Shown piece by piece: positions 46,408 to 55,665 of a stretch of DNA of 64,000 nt (its first letter is position 1; the number at the start of each line of letters is the position of its first letter). Where the stretch lies: the NCBI RefSeq assembly GCF_000743575.1, contig NZ_JQGC01000011.1:29547-93546 (forward strand). Direction: 5' to 3'. Source of the DNA: Devosia riboflavina (GTDB taxonomy: Bacteria; Pseudomonadota; Alphaproteobacteria; Rhizobiales; Devosiaceae). Below the pieces are notes generated by a model that made no database searches, was not told the DNA's origin, and worked only from the letters and a program-made list of their open reading frames with translations. The position numbers were made by a program, and so were the translations under genes.

Positions 46408-46452
46408 GAAAAACAGAAAGACCTCACCCAGGCGTTTGACGAGGGCGAGGCC
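46408..46452 (-). terminator. Intrinsic terminator of the transaldolase gene
   Basis: Leftward, a 10-bp stem with two G-U pairs (46443-46452 with 46420-46429) and a loop of 13 nt is followed by TTTCTGTTTTTC. Confidence 0.6.
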
Positions 46453-46507
46453 TTCAAAGGCATAGCTTCGGAATTAACCGAAGCCAATCAATGGAGTGCG
46501 ACGACCC

Positions 46508-47161
46508 TTAGAGGATCGACTGGCCAGTGGCCTTCCAGTCCTTGAGGAAGCCGTCAATGCCCGCATTGGTCAGCGGGTGGTTGGCGAGCTTCTTGATCAC
46601 GTCGGGCGGGATGGTGGCGACGTCGGCACCGACCAGAGCCACCTGGGTGACGTGGTTGGGCGAGCGGATCGAGGCTGCCAGGATCTGGGTTTCGTACTGG
46701 TAGTTATCGTAGATCGTACGGATGTCTTCGATCAACTGCACGCCATCGAGGTTGATGTCGTCGAGGCGGCCGAGGAAGGGCGAGATATAGGTCGCGCCGG
46801 CCTTGGCAGCGAGCAGGGCCTGATTGGCCGAGAAGCAGAGCGTGACGTTGGTCTTGACGCCCTTGTCCTTGAAATACTTGGTTGCCTTCAGACCGTTAAG
46901 GGTCAGCGGCAGCTTGATGACGACGTTGGATGCGATCTTGGCGAGGTGCTCGCCTTCGGCAACCATGCCATCATATTCAAGGCTGGCGACTTCGGCGGAA
47001 ACCGGGCCGGGAACGATGGCGCAGATTTCGGCGATGACTTCCTTGAAGTCGCGGCCGGACTTGGCAATCAGCGACGGATTGGTGGTGACGCCGTCGAGGA
47101 GACCGGTTTCATAGAGTTCCTTGATGGCGGCGGTATCTGCAGTATCGACGAAGAACTTCAT
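46508..47161 (-). CDS. Transaldolase, short (FSA/TalC) type
   Basis: 217 residues starting [16 protein letters not shown]. The Schiff-base Lys is in VVIKLPLT, with [11 protein letters not shown] and PFLGRLDDI conserved. It catalyses either transaldolase or fructose-6-phosphate aldolase chemistry; sequence alone does not separate them, but in this group it is usually transaldolase of the pentose phosphate pathway. Confidence 0.93.
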   Translation of the reverse strand: MKFFVDTADTAAIKELYETGLLDGVTTNPSLIAKSGRDFKEVIAEICAIVPGPVSAEVASLEYDGMVAEGEHLAKIASNVVIKLPLTLNGLKATKYFKDKGVKTNVTLCFSANQALLAAKAGATYISPFLGRLDDINLDGVQLIEDIRTIYDNYQYETQILAASIRSPNHVTQVALVGADVATIPPDVIKKLANHPLTNAGIDGFLKDWKATGQSIL

Positions 47162-47284
47162 CGTTCCCTCCTAAAATCTCTGCCAAGTGGCCTTTGGCCA
47201 AGGTGTAGCATGGCGGCAGCGTGCCGCAAGCGAAGACAAGGCAGGGACTTGAAAACCAATGCTGTTTTCCGGTCCCCACCCAAT

Positions 47285-48469
47285 TTATCGGGATGCCCCG
47301 AGGAAAGCGACCGCGAGGTCTCCCACGCGATCTTCCGGAATGCCGGCAACGTTGATGCGGCTATCCCCAGTCATATAGACCCCGTTTTCGGCTTTAAGAT
47401 GTTCAACGGCATCATTGGTGAGACCTAGCAACGAGAACATGCCGCGGTGATCGGCGACGAAGTCGAAATCGGTGGAATTGGAGCGCTCGCGGATCGCGTC
47501 TGCGAGTTTTTTCCGCAATGAAATCATACGGTTGCGCATCAGCGCCAGTTCTTCTTCCCACTCGGCGCGCAGCGCCTTGTCCTCAAGAATGGTGCGAATG
47601 ATCTCGGCACCGTGATCGGGGGGCTGGGAATAGGCACCGCGAATGATGTTCAGGAGCTGCGAATTTGTAATATCCGCTTCTTTTTCATCGCGGGCGATGA
47701 GGATGGCGGCGCCAACGCGCTCGCGATAGAGCCCAAAGTTCTTCGAGCCCGAGAATGCTACCAGAGCTTCGGGGACCGTGGATAGAATTTTGCGGGTTCC
47801 ATAGGCGTCGGCTTCGATCCCATCGCCAAAGCCGAGATAGGCGAGATCGACGAAGGGCAGCGCGCCGGTGCGCAGCAGGCTCGCGGCAACCTGGTCCCAC
47901 TCTTCGTTGGAGAGGTTTGCGCCGGTCGGGTTGTGACAGCAGCCGTGCAGCAGCACGACATCGCCAGCGCCCAATTTATCAAGCGTTGCCAGCATTTCGG
48001 CGAATTTGACGCCGCGCGTTTCCGTATCGAAATACGGGTAGGTCGCGACCTTGAGGCCGGAATTGATGGCGATCGGGTTGTGGTTGGCCCAGGTCGGGTC
48101 CGACACATAAACCGTGGCGCCGGGGCGAGCACGGTTGATGAGCTGCATCAGCACCCAGAGCGAGCCGGTGCCGCCCGGGGCCTGCGCAATGCGGACGCGG
48201 GAGAGGTCGACGCCGCCGGCGAGGACAAGGTCGAGCACCGAAGTGCCAAAGCCCTTATTGCCGGCAATGCCGAGGTAAGTCTTTGTTTTTTCGTTCGAAA
48301 GGATTTTCTCTTCGGCTTTGCGCACCGCGGTCATGACCGGGGTCACGCCCTTTTCGTCTTTGTAGACGCCGACGCCGAGGTCGATCTTGGTGGAACGCTG
48401 GTCAGCAGCATACTCGCCCATAAGCGCAAGAATCTTGTCGCCTGGAGCCTTTGAGAGGGTTTCGAACAT
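47285..48469 (-). CDS. Aromatic/aspartate aminotransferase (class I)
   Basis: 394 residues. MFETLSKAPGDKILALM and IDLGVGVYKDEKG are the AspC/TyrB N terminus, with LLHGCCHNPTG and the PLP Lys in SGSKNFGLYRERVGA. PLP-dependent amino transfer among aspartate, aromatic amino acids and 2-oxoglutarate. Which acceptor it favours is not readable. Confidence 0.93.
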   Translation of the reverse strand: MFETLSKAPGDKILALMGEYAADQRSTKIDLGVGVYKDEKGVTPVMTAVRKAEEKILSNEKTKTYLGIAGNKGFGTSVLDLVLAGGVDLSRVRIAQAPGGTGSLWVLMQLINRARPGATVYVSDPTWANHNPIAINSGLKVATYPYFDTETRGVKFAEMLATLDKLGAGDVVLLHGCCHNPTGANLSNEEWDQVAASLLRTGALPFVDLAYLGFGDGIEADAYGTRKILSTVPEALVAFSGSKNFGLYRERVGAAILIARDEKEADITNSQLLNIIRGAYSQPPDHGAEIIRTILEDKALRAEWEEELALMRNRMISLRKKLADAIRERSNSTDFDFVADHRGMFSLLGLTNDAVEHLKAENGVYMTGDSRINVAGIPEDRVGDLAVAFLGASR

Positions 48470-48550
48470 TTTGTTGGAAGTCCGGTGAGGGAAGCGCCGC
48501 CTTTATAGGCGGCTCAGGGATTTTTGCAATTGGAAGTGGGTGGCCTTCGA

Positions 48551-49480
48551 CTAACGTTTTAGGCCGTGTTTTTCCAGTTCAGCGATCAATTGTGGAACGA
48601 TTTCAAAGAGATCGCCAATCAGGGCCACGTCGGCGATTTTCACCAAGGGCGCTTCTGCGTCGGTATTGATGGCAAAAATCTTCTTCGCACCCTGGATGCC
48701 GGCGAGGTGTTGCAGCGCGCCGGAGATGCCGATGGCGATGTAAAGATCGGGGGCGATGATCTTGCCGGTCTGGCCGATCTGCCAATCGTTGGGGGCGTAA
48801 CCGGCATCGACCGCGGCGCGGGTGGCGCCGACGGCCGCACCGAGGGTTTTTCCAAGCTTTTCAATCAGTTGAAAACCTTCGGCGGAGCCGACGGAGACGC
48901 CGCCGCCGATGACGATCTGGGCCGTGGCGAGATCAGGCGTGTCGCTTTCGGTGCGGTGCGCAGCGAGGAAGCGGGCGGCGGAATTGACTGAAAGGTCTAG
49001 GTTTTCGACCGGCGCGGCATTGCCCGAGGCGGCAGGACGGAAGGCCGAAGCGCGGAAGGTGAGGAGGTGCTTGGGCTGCGGGTCGGTGAGTGTTTCCAAG
49101 GCGTTACCGGCGTAGATCGGGCGAGTAAAGCGGTTGGGGCCGAGGATTTCGACCACGTCGGTGACCGGCTGGATATCGAGTTTTGCCGCGAGGCGCGGGA
49201 TAACGTCTTTGCCAACCGACGAGGCGCTCGCGCTAACAGACTGGTAGCGTTGAGCGAGGCTTTCGAGAGAATTGGTGATGGATTCGGCCGTCTCCGCCGC
49301 TTTTACCACTTGGACTATCCGAACACCGGCGATTTGAGCGGCCGCAGCGGCGATGTTGTCGGGGTTTTCGGCGACGACAAGCAGGTCGACCGGACCGAGT
49401 TGGCTCGCGGCGGCTACGAGGCGGGCAGTGGCGGGTGAGAGTTCACCCTTGTCGTGATCGGCAAGCAGGAGAACCGACAT
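48551..49480 (-). CDS. etfA: Electron transfer flavoprotein alpha subunit
   Basis: 309 residues. The C-terminal FAD-binding signature GQTGKIIAPDLYIAIGISGA, then LAGIQGAKKIFAIN, is intact. It carries electrons from acyl-CoA dehydrogenases to ETF:ubiquinone oxidoreductase. Its start overlaps the etfB stop by one nt (TGATG). Confidence 0.96.
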   Translation of the reverse strand: MSVLLLADHDKGELSPATARLVAAASQLGPVDLLVVAENPDNIAAAAAQIAGVRIVQVVKAAETAESITNSLESLAQRYQSVSASASSVGKDVIPRLAAKLDIQPVTDVVEILGPNRFTRPIYAGNALETLTDPQPKHLLTFRASAFRPAASGNAAPVENLDLSVNSAARFLAAHRTESDTPDLATAQIVIGGGVSVGSAEGFQLIEKLGKTLGAAVGATRAAVDAGYAPNDWQIGQTGKIIAPDLYIAIGISGALQHLAGIQGAKKIFAINTDAEAPLVKIADVALIGDLFEIVPQLIAELEKHGLKR

Positions 49481-50238
49481 CAGAGCGCCTCCATCTCGTT
49501 GACTTCGGCGGCGATGGCAGCGGCGAGGTCGGCAACGGAGCCGACGGTCTTGCCGGCGACGCGTTCGGCGGGCGGGGATATCTTTTCCACCACGAGGCGC
49601 GGGGCGAGGTCGATGCCGAATTCAGTGGCGGGGCGCACGGCCAATGGCTTGGAGCGCGCCTTCATCACCATGGGGAGGGCGGCATTGCGCGGCGTGTTGA
49701 GGCGGAGGTCGGCGGTGACGACGGCGGGGAGCGGAACCGCAACGGTTTCGCGGCCGTAGTCGACTTCGCGGGTGACTTCCAGTTCAGAGCCTTTCACCAG
49801 GATTTCCGAGGCGAAGGTGGCCTGGGGGCGATTGGTGAGGGCGGCGAGCATCTGGCCGACATGGTTGGAATCGTCGTCGACGGCCTGCTTGCCCAGGAGG
49901 ATCAGGTCGGGCTGTTCTTCCTCGGTCACCTTGGCGAGCAGCTTGGCGATGGTGAGGGTTTCCAGCGCCGCGTCGGTTTCGACGAGGATGCCGCGATGGG
50001 CGCCCATGGCGAGGGCGGTGAGAATGACGTCGTTGCTCTGCTTGGGGCCGATGGAGACGATGACCACTTCGCTCGCCTGGCCCTTTTCGGCCAGTTGCAC
50101 CGCGGCCTCAACCGCGTGCTTGCAGAAGGGATTCATCGACATGCGTACGCCAGTGGTTTCCACGCCTGTTCCATCGGGGCGGACGCGGATGCGGACATTG
50201 TGGTCAACGACGCGCTTGACGGCGACGAGGATTTTCAT
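49480..50238 (-). CDS. etfB: Electron transfer flavoprotein beta subunit
   Basis: 252 residues from MKILVAVKRVVDHNVRI. The signature LLGKQAVDDDSNHVGQMLA (AMP site) and VVSIGPKQ are present. An in-frame extension of 17 codons is rejected in favour of the conserved start. Heterodimer with EtfA, encoded just downstream. Confidence 0.96.
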   Translation of the reverse strand: MKILVAVKRVVDHNVRIRVRPDGTGVETTGVRMSMNPFCKHAVEAAVQLAEKGQASEVVIVSIGPKQSNDVILTALAMGAHRGILVETDAALETLTIAKLLAKVTEEEQPDLILLGKQAVDDDSNHVGQMLAALTNRPQATFASEILVKGSELEVTREVDYGRETVAVPLPAVVTADLRLNTPRNAALPMVMKARSKPLAVRPATEFGIDLAPRLVVEKISPPAERVAGKTVGSVADLAAAIAAEVNEMEAL

Positions 50239-50351
50239 GGGCGGCTCCGAATTTGGGGGTTCAATGGCAGGTTGAGCCGGAGCGGGCAAGGCACACGAGG
50301 GGAAATTCGGTTCGGTCGCGGCGCGAATGTTAGAAAGCCCTGCCTAGGCAG

Positions 50352-50385
50352 AAAAAAGCCCGCGCCTCCGTCAGAAAGCGCGGGC
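50352..50385 (-). terminator. Intrinsic terminator of the Tim44-like gene
   Basis: Leftward, an 8-bp stem GCCCGCGC/GCGCGGGC (50378-50385 with 50358-50365) is followed by TTTTTT. Confidence 0.85.
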
Positions 50386-50407
50386 CGGAATCTCTGAGAG
50401 AGAGGGA

Positions 50408-51379
50408 TCAGGCTTCCTGGATGGCGGAGAGGAGCCAATCGGCGCCCGAGGTACGCTTGAAGGTCCAGATCTCGGTGGATTGGGTCGCGTTCTCGGCGTC
50501 GCCCTCCACGACCGCGCCGGTCTGGCGATCGGCGGTATAGTCGATCGAGGCATAGCGCATGGCGACGGTGGCATATTCGTCCCGGCCTTCGCGCCAGCTT
50601 TCGGCGAGGTCGCCCTGGAGGAGGCGCACGTCGGAGACGTGGTTTTTGACGCCATTGGTGGCGTTGGTGGCCAGCTCTTCAGAGAGATAGCCCATGACTT
50701 CGGGCGTGGTGAGCGCACGAAGGGCGGCATAATTCTCGCTGGCGAAGGCAGCCTGAACGCGGCTCAGCATCTGTTCGAAAATCTCGAGATCGGCCATGCC
50801 GATATCGAGCTGGTTTTTGCCCGGCGCAGGTTTTGCCGCGCGCGGCGCAGCGGAACCGCCGCCGAACATCTGGCCGAAATCATTGCGCGGGCTATTGGGT
50901 TGGGCCTGATAGGCCGCCGAAGTGGGGCCGCCGGCCGTGGCCGGGCGCGGGCCGCGGAAGAAGCGCAGGGCAAGCCAGACGAGGCCGCCGATGAGGGCGA
51001 TCTGCACGATCATGGCGAAGACGCCGCCAAAGCCACCGAAGCCGGCGCCGAAAAGCAGGCCAAGAAGGCCACCGAGCGCCAGGCCACGCAGGAGCGAACC
51101 GCCAAAACCATTCATGAAGCCACGCGGCTGCGCGGACTGCACGCCGGGAGCGGCAGAGGGCTGCTGGCCTTGCGTCATGGTGCGCTGAACCGGCGCAACA
51201 GGCTTGGGCGCGGTATTGGTGATGGCGGGCGGATTGAACGTGTTGATGCCGCGGCTGCCGAAGCTGCCGCCACGGCGCGCTTCGGCATCGCTGATCGAAA
51301 TCATGGAAAAAGCCATGACCAGGACGGCAAAGAGACTGGCGAAGCGGACGGTCTTGGAGGCGAACATTAGCGGACCCAT
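50408..51379 (-). CDS. Tim44-like domain protein, membrane-anchored
   Basis: 323 residues. A signal-like N terminus (about 10-32), a linker of Pro/Gln, a Gly/Leu-rich segment and a membrane helix at about 120-140 (VFAMIVQIALIGGLVWLALR). The C-terminal half, from about 190, is a Tim44/TimA domain (FEQMLSRVQAAFASENYAAL, LRALTTPEVMGYLSEEL). Inner-membrane protein of uncertain role. The start could also be 51367. Confidence 0.85.
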   Translation of the reverse strand: MGPLMFASKTVRFASLFAVLVMAFSMISISDAEARRGGSFGSRGINTFNPPAITNTAPKPVAPVQRTMTQGQQPSAAPGVQSAQPRGFMNGFGGSLLRGLALGGLLGLLFGAGFGGFGGVFAMIVQIALIGGLVWLALRFFRGPRPATAGGPTSAAYQAQPNSPRNDFGQMFGGGSAAPRAAKPAPGKNQLDIGMADLEIFEQMLSRVQAAFASENYAALRALTTPEVMGYLSEELATNATNGVKNHVSDVRLLQGDLAESWREGRDEYATVAMRYASIDYTADRQTGAVVEGDAENATQSTEIWTFKRTSGADWLLSAIQEA

Positions 51380-51531
51380 GGAATGACGTTATCCGCCATA
51401 TAGGTGGTCGCAGCCGCAATGTGTAGCACCGGGGCATAAAAGCGGTGACGGGCGTGTGACGGCGCGGGCAGTTGACGCCGCCGCCGCGGGCATGGACATT
51501 GCAGCCTCTTTCCTTCTGCTTCGGACATCCT

Positions 51532-52698
51532 ATGCCTATCCTCAACCGCATTGCCGAATTTCATGATGAGATCACCGCCTGGCGACGGGATTTGCATCAG
51601 CATCCGGAAGTGCTGTTCGATGTGCACCGCACCGCGGGGATCGTGGCGGAAAAGCTGAAAGCGTTCGGGGTCGACGAGGTTGTCACGGGGCTCGGGCGCA
51701 CCGGCGTTGTCGGCATCATCAATGGCCGGACCAATACCAGCGGCAAGACCATTGGGCTACGGGCCGACATGGATGCGCTGACGGTCACCGAGAAAACTGG
51801 TGCCCCTTATGCCTCGACCAACCAGGGTAAGATGCATGCCTGTGGGCATGATGGGCACACGGCGATGCTGCTGGGCGCGGCAAAGTATCTGGCCGAGACG
51901 CGGAATTTCGATGGGCGCATTGCGCTGATCTTCCAGCCGGCCGAAGAGGGCGGCGGCGGCGGCAAGGTGATGCTGGAAGACGGTCTCGTCGAGAAATTCG
52001 ACATTTCGGAATTTTATGGGATGCACAACTGGCCGGGGATGCCGGTTGGGCACTTTGGTATTCGCCACGGCGGGATCATGGCGGCGACGGACCGCTTTTA
52101 CATCACCATTACCGGCCAGGGCGGGCATGCGGCGCGGCCGCAGCAGACGGTGGACCCGATCATCGTTGCCGCGCAGATGGTGACGGCGCTGCAGACGATT
52201 GTTTCGCGCAATTTGGATCCGCTGGAATCGGCGGTGCTTTCAGTGACGATGATCGAGGCGGGCGAGGCCGACAACGTCATCTCGCAGACGGCGAAGATTA
52301 CCGGCACGGTGCGCACGCTCGATGGCGACGTGCAGGATTTCATCGAGGCGCGGCTTGGCGAGATCGTGCCGCAGTTTGCCCAGAGTTTTGGGGCGAGCGC
52401 TGAGATCCGCTATGCGCGGGGTTATCCGGTGACTGTCAATTCGGCACGGGAAGCGGATTTTGCGGCTGACGTGGCCAGCGAAGTTGCGGGCGCGGAGCGG
52501 GTGGACCGGAATACGCCGCCGTCGATGGGCGGGGAGGATTTTTCCTTCATGCTCAATGAGCGGCCAGGGGCGTATATTTTCCTCGGGAATGGGAATTCGT
52601 CGGAGCTGCATACCGATACGTATGATTTCAATGACGAGGCTATTCCGGTGGGGACGAGTTATTGGGTGCGGCTGGCGGAGACGGCACTGAAGGGCTGA
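51532..52698 (+). CDS. M20-family amidohydrolase (hippurate/aminoacylase-type)
   Basis: 388 residues from MPILNRIAEFHDEI. Zinc site and catalytic residues are in HACGHDGHTAML and FQPAEEGGGG, with GMHNWPGMPVG and PSMGGEDFSFML. Hydrolyses N-acyl amino acids or similar amides in the cytoplasm. The in-frame extension to 51472 is unlikely. Confidence 0.94.
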   Translation: MPILNRIAEFHDEITAWRRDLHQHPEVLFDVHRTAGIVAEKLKAFGVDEVVTGLGRTGVVGIINGRTNTSGKTIGLRADMDALTVTEKTGAPYASTNQGKMHACGHDGHTAMLLGAAKYLAETRNFDGRIALIFQPAEEGGGGGKVMLEDGLVEKFDISEFYGMHNWPGMPVGHFGIRHGGIMAATDRFYITITGQGGHAARPQQTVDPIIVAAQMVTALQTIVSRNLDPLESAVLSVTMIEAGEADNVISQTAKITGTVRTLDGDVQDFIEARLGEIVPQFAQSFGASAEIRYARGYPVTVNSAREADFAADVASEVAGAERVDRNTPPSMGGEDFSFMLNERPGAYIFLGNGNSSELHTDTYDFNDEAIPVGTSYWVRLAETALKG

Positions 52699-52720
52699 TC
52701 TCTCCCACCTGCCGCCGCGC

Positions 52721-52851
52721 CAGTAGCCCTCATGCTGAGGTGCTTTGCGGAGCAAAGCCTCGAAGCACGGGGGCGTGGCACTGAAGCACCGAGGCACGCC
52801 TTCGTGGTTCGAGGCTGCGCTACGCTTCGCACCTCACCATGAGGGCTACTG
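52721..52851. repeat. 131-bp element with 23-bp terminal inverted repeats
   Basis: Ends CAGTAGCCCTCATG and its complement match over 22 of 23 bases. Internal inverted blocks include GCAAAGCCTCGAAGCAC-like sequence. It fills most of the gap between convergent genes and is typical of alphaproteobacterial intergenic repeats. Confidence 0.8.
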
Positions 52852-52869
52852 GGAACCGGTGTCCCCGCC

Positions 52870-53805
52870 TCAAAGCGCCAAAATATAAAGCCACCCCGTA
52901 ATCGTCACGGCTGACAGCACCGTGGCGATGAGGATGGTGTTGGTCGCAACGCTGACGCCGCGGTCGTAGTAGGTGGCGAAAACGTAGATGTTCACCCCGG
53001 CCGGCATGGCGGCGAGCAGGATGCCGTAGCGGGCCACTTCGAGCGGGACGTGCAGGACCCAGACCATCAGCACATAGGCGATGGCGGGGTGCAGGATCAG
53101 TTTTATGAGCGAGGCGACGAGGGCCTGCTTCCAGTTTTCCGAGAGCTTGAATTCGACGAGCGCCCCGCCGATGCCGAAAAGGGCGGCGGGGACGACGGCC
53201 TGGCTCATCATGACGAAGAAGGCTTCGGCCGGCTCGATGAGTTTTATTTCGAGCAGTGAGCCGATGATGCCGGCGGCAATGCCCCAGATCAGCGGATTGG
53301 AGACGACGCGGCGGACGGCGACGACGAGCGTCTTGCCAAGCGGCTGACCATCGCGCTTGACCAGTTCCATGGTGATCATGCCCACAGTGAGGAGGATCGC
53401 GCCGTGGAGGCCGATGATCGATAGGGTCACTGGCAGGGCGTCGCTGCCATAAGCGCGGGTGAGGATGGGGAGGCCGACCAGCACGGTATTGGTAAAAGTG
53501 CCGGAGAAGCCGACGGCGACGCTTTCGCCGGGGCGATTGCCGAAGACCCGTTGGGCGATGATGATGCCGACGATGAAGCAGACAATGGCGCCGAAATAGA
53601 AGGGGCCGATGATCGACAGATTGAAGGCCGAGCGGAAATCACTCGTCGAGATCGAGTGGAACAAGAGGCACGGCGTCGCGAAATTATTGACGAAAGCGAT
53701 GAGGCTTTTGACGCCTTCGGCCGGATAGAGCCGCCTGAGCACGGCGAAATAGCCCAGGCCCATGAGGCCGAAGATGGGCAGGATAACAAAGATGATGTCG
53801 AGCAT
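52870..53805 (-). CDS. AEC (auxin efflux carrier) family transporter
   Basis: 311 residues, ten hydrophobic segments. LPIFGLMGLGYFAVLRRLYPAEG-like start, FVNNFATPCLLFHSIS and LAAMPAGVNIYVFATYYDRG are AEC-family blocks. Substrate unknown; may carry organic acids. Confidence 0.87.
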   Translation of the reverse strand: MLDIIFVILPIFGLMGLGYFAVLRRLYPAEGVKSLIAFVNNFATPCLLFHSISTSDFRSAFNLSIIGPFYFGAIVCFIVGIIIAQRVFGNRPGESVAVGFSGTFTNTVLVGLPILTRAYGSDALPVTLSIIGLHGAILLTVGMITMELVKRDGQPLGKTLVVAVRRVVSNPLIWGIAAGIIGSLLEIKLIEPAEAFFVMMSQAVVPAALFGIGGALVEFKLSENWKQALVASLIKLILHPAIAYVLMVWVLHVPLEVARYGILLAAMPAGVNIYVFATYYDRGVSVATNTILIATVLSAVTITGWLYILAL

Positions 53806-53953
53806 TGGCCGAGGATCCGGGCCGGGAAGGCACAGGAGGCCTAGACCCTTGGCATGCTCGGGTCAACCATGATCTTGTATGGAAGTTTTCAACTCTGCTT
53901 TGTCGTATGGCCGTGTTGTGGAACGGCTAAGGAATTTCGCGGTGTGGGTCGCC

Positions 53954-53985
53954 GAAACGAAACAATGATAGTTTCAAAACGAAAG
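53954..53985 (+). promoter_or_regulatory. Candidate GlpR (DeoR-type) operator upstream of glpD
   Basis: AAACGAAA occurs at 53955-53962 and again at 53977-53984, 22 nt apart (two helical turns), 40-70 nt before glpD. Repeats of this kind are what GlpR/DeoR-family repressors bind; glpR itself is not in the window. Confidence 0.4.
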
Positions 53986-54025
53986 CAAATGACTTACATA
54001 CGAACTATTCTCGGAGCGAAGCGAT

Positions 54026-55513
54026 ATGAGTGAGTCAGTGCTGGATCTGTTCGTCATCGGCGGCGGCATCAATGGGGCCAGCGTGGCGCGCGATGCGGTG
54101 GGGCGCGGGTTTTCCGTGGGCCTTGCCGAGATGAATGATTTTGCTTCGGGCACGAGCTCGGCGGCGACCAAGCTGATCCATGGCGGGCTGCGCTATCTCG
54201 AGCACTACGAGTTCCGGCTGGTGCATGAGGCGCTGGCGGAGCGCGAGATTCTTTGGGCAGCGGCGCCGCATATCATTCGGCCGCTGCGCTTCGTGCTGCC
54301 GCATCACAAGGGGCTGCGGCCGGCTTTTGTGCTGCGCACCGGTTTGGCCATGTATGATTATATGGGCGGGCGGAAGCTCTTGCCGCCGACCAAGACACTG
54401 GATTTGACGCGGGATGTGACCGGGAAGCCGCTGAAGCCGGGCTATCGGCTGGGGTTCGAATATTCGGATTGCTGGGTCGATGATGCGCGCTTCGTGGTGC
54501 TCAATGTGCGCGATGCGGCGGACAAGGGCGCGACGGTTTATGCCCGGACCAAGGTGACTTCGGCGCGCAAGGAAAGTGGCGCCTGGACGATTTCGCTTGA
54601 GGGCGAAGGTGGCACGCAGACGGTGCGCGCCAAAATGATCGTCAATGCGGCGGGGCCGTGGGTCGACAATGTCATCAATGGCGTGATGGGCAAGAACGGA
54701 GCGCATAATGTGCGGCTGGTTCAGGGCAGCCACATCGTGGTGAAGAAGCTCTATGATCACGACCGCTGCTATATTTTCCAGAATGGCGATGGGCGGATCA
54801 TTTTCGCCATTCCGTACCAGGATGATTTTACGCTGATCGGCACCACGGACCGCGACTACACGGGCGATCCGAAGGATGTCAAAATCTCGCAGGAAGAGAC
54901 GGATTATCTGCTCTCCGCGGCGAGCGAGTACTTTGCCAAGCCCGTTACCAAGGACGAGATTGTCTGGACCTATTCGGGCGTGCGGCCGCTGTTTGACGAT
55001 GGCGCGAGCGCGGCGCAGGAGGCGACACGGGACTATGTGCTCAAGGTCGAGGGTGATGCGGCGACGGGGGCCGTGGTCAATGTGTTTGGCGGCAAGCTGA
55101 CGACGTCGCGGCGGTTGGCGGAATCGGTGCTCGAAAAGATCGAAGAGGTCTTGGGCAAGAAGAAGGGGGCGTGGACCAAGGTCAGCACCCTGCCCGGCGG
55201 CGATTTCGGGCCGCTGAGCTTTGATGCGGAAGTGCGGCGGCTGGGGCTCGATTATCCGGAATTGCCGGGGACGCTGCTGAAGCGCCTGATGCGGCTTTAT
55301 GGGACGAAGGCGCGGGTGCTGCTGGGGGATCGGAAGACGGTTTCCGCGCTGGGGCAGCATTTTGGTGCCGACCTTTATGCGGCCGAAGTCGATTATCAGG
55401 TTGAACACGAGTGGGCGCGGACGGCACAAGATGTGTTGTGGCGGCGCACCAAATTGGGGCTGCGGGTTGGCGCCGAGGATGTGGCGCGGCTTGAGGAGTA
55501 TTTGAGCCACTAG
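54026..55513 (+). CDS. glpD: Glycerol-3-phosphate dehydrogenase (aerobic)
   Basis: 495 residues. The N-terminal FAD-binding motif [38 protein letters not shown], and [11 protein letters not shown] and [12 protein letters not shown] are all GlpD blocks. It oxidises glycerol-3-phosphate to DHAP at the inner membrane and feeds electrons to quinone. It sits 150 nt before glpK. Confidence 0.96.
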   Translation: MSESVLDLFVIGGGINGASVARDAVGRGFSVGLAEMNDFASGTSSAATKLIHGGLRYLEHYEFRLVHEALAEREILWAAAPHIIRPLRFVLPHHKGLRPAFVLRTGLAMYDYMGGRKLLPPTKTLDLTRDVTGKPLKPGYRLGFEYSDCWVDDARFVVLNVRDAADKGATVYARTKVTSARKESGAWTISLEGEGGTQTVRAKMIVNAAGPWVDNVINGVMGKNGAHNVRLVQGSHIVVKKLYDHDRCYIFQNGDGRIIFAIPYQDDFTLIGTTDRDYTGDPKDVKISQEETDYLLSAASEYFAKPVTKDEIVWTYSGVRPLFDDGASAAQEATRDYVLKVEGDAATGAVVNVFGGKLTTSRRLAESVLEKIEEVLGKKKGAWTKVSTLPGGDFGPLSFDAEVRRLGLDYPELPGTLLKRLMRLYGTKARVLLGDRKTVSALGQHFGADLYAAEVDYQVEHEWARTAQDVLWRRTKLGLRVGAEDVARLEEYLSH

Positions 55514-55525
55514 CATTTTGGTGGT

Positions 55526-55620
55526 CGTCACCACCGGGCTTGTCCGGTGGTCCATGCCAATCCGCAGGATTGGCAGGCCTCCCCAAGATGGATTGCCGGG
55601 ACAAGCCCGGCAATGACGAT
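55526..55620. repeat. Triple-hairpin intergenic repeat between glpD and glpK
   Basis: Three hairpins in a row: CCACCGG/CCGGTGG at 55531-55550, a perfect 9-bp TGCCAATCC/GGATTGGCA at 55555-55575 and ATTGCCGGG/CCCGGCAAT at 55592-55614. The last belongs to the GTCATTGCCGGGCTTG family also seen at 63866. Confidence 0.8.
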
Positions 55621-55665
55621 AGGGTGGAGAGATCGAGGGACCGCAGAGTTCCGGAGGAGAAATTC

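Noticed and set aside
48475..48545. Terminator on the plus strand (GCCGCC-TTTATA-GGCGGC, ATTTTT)
   Set aside because: No plus-strand gene ends there, and the minus-strand reading lacks a T tract.
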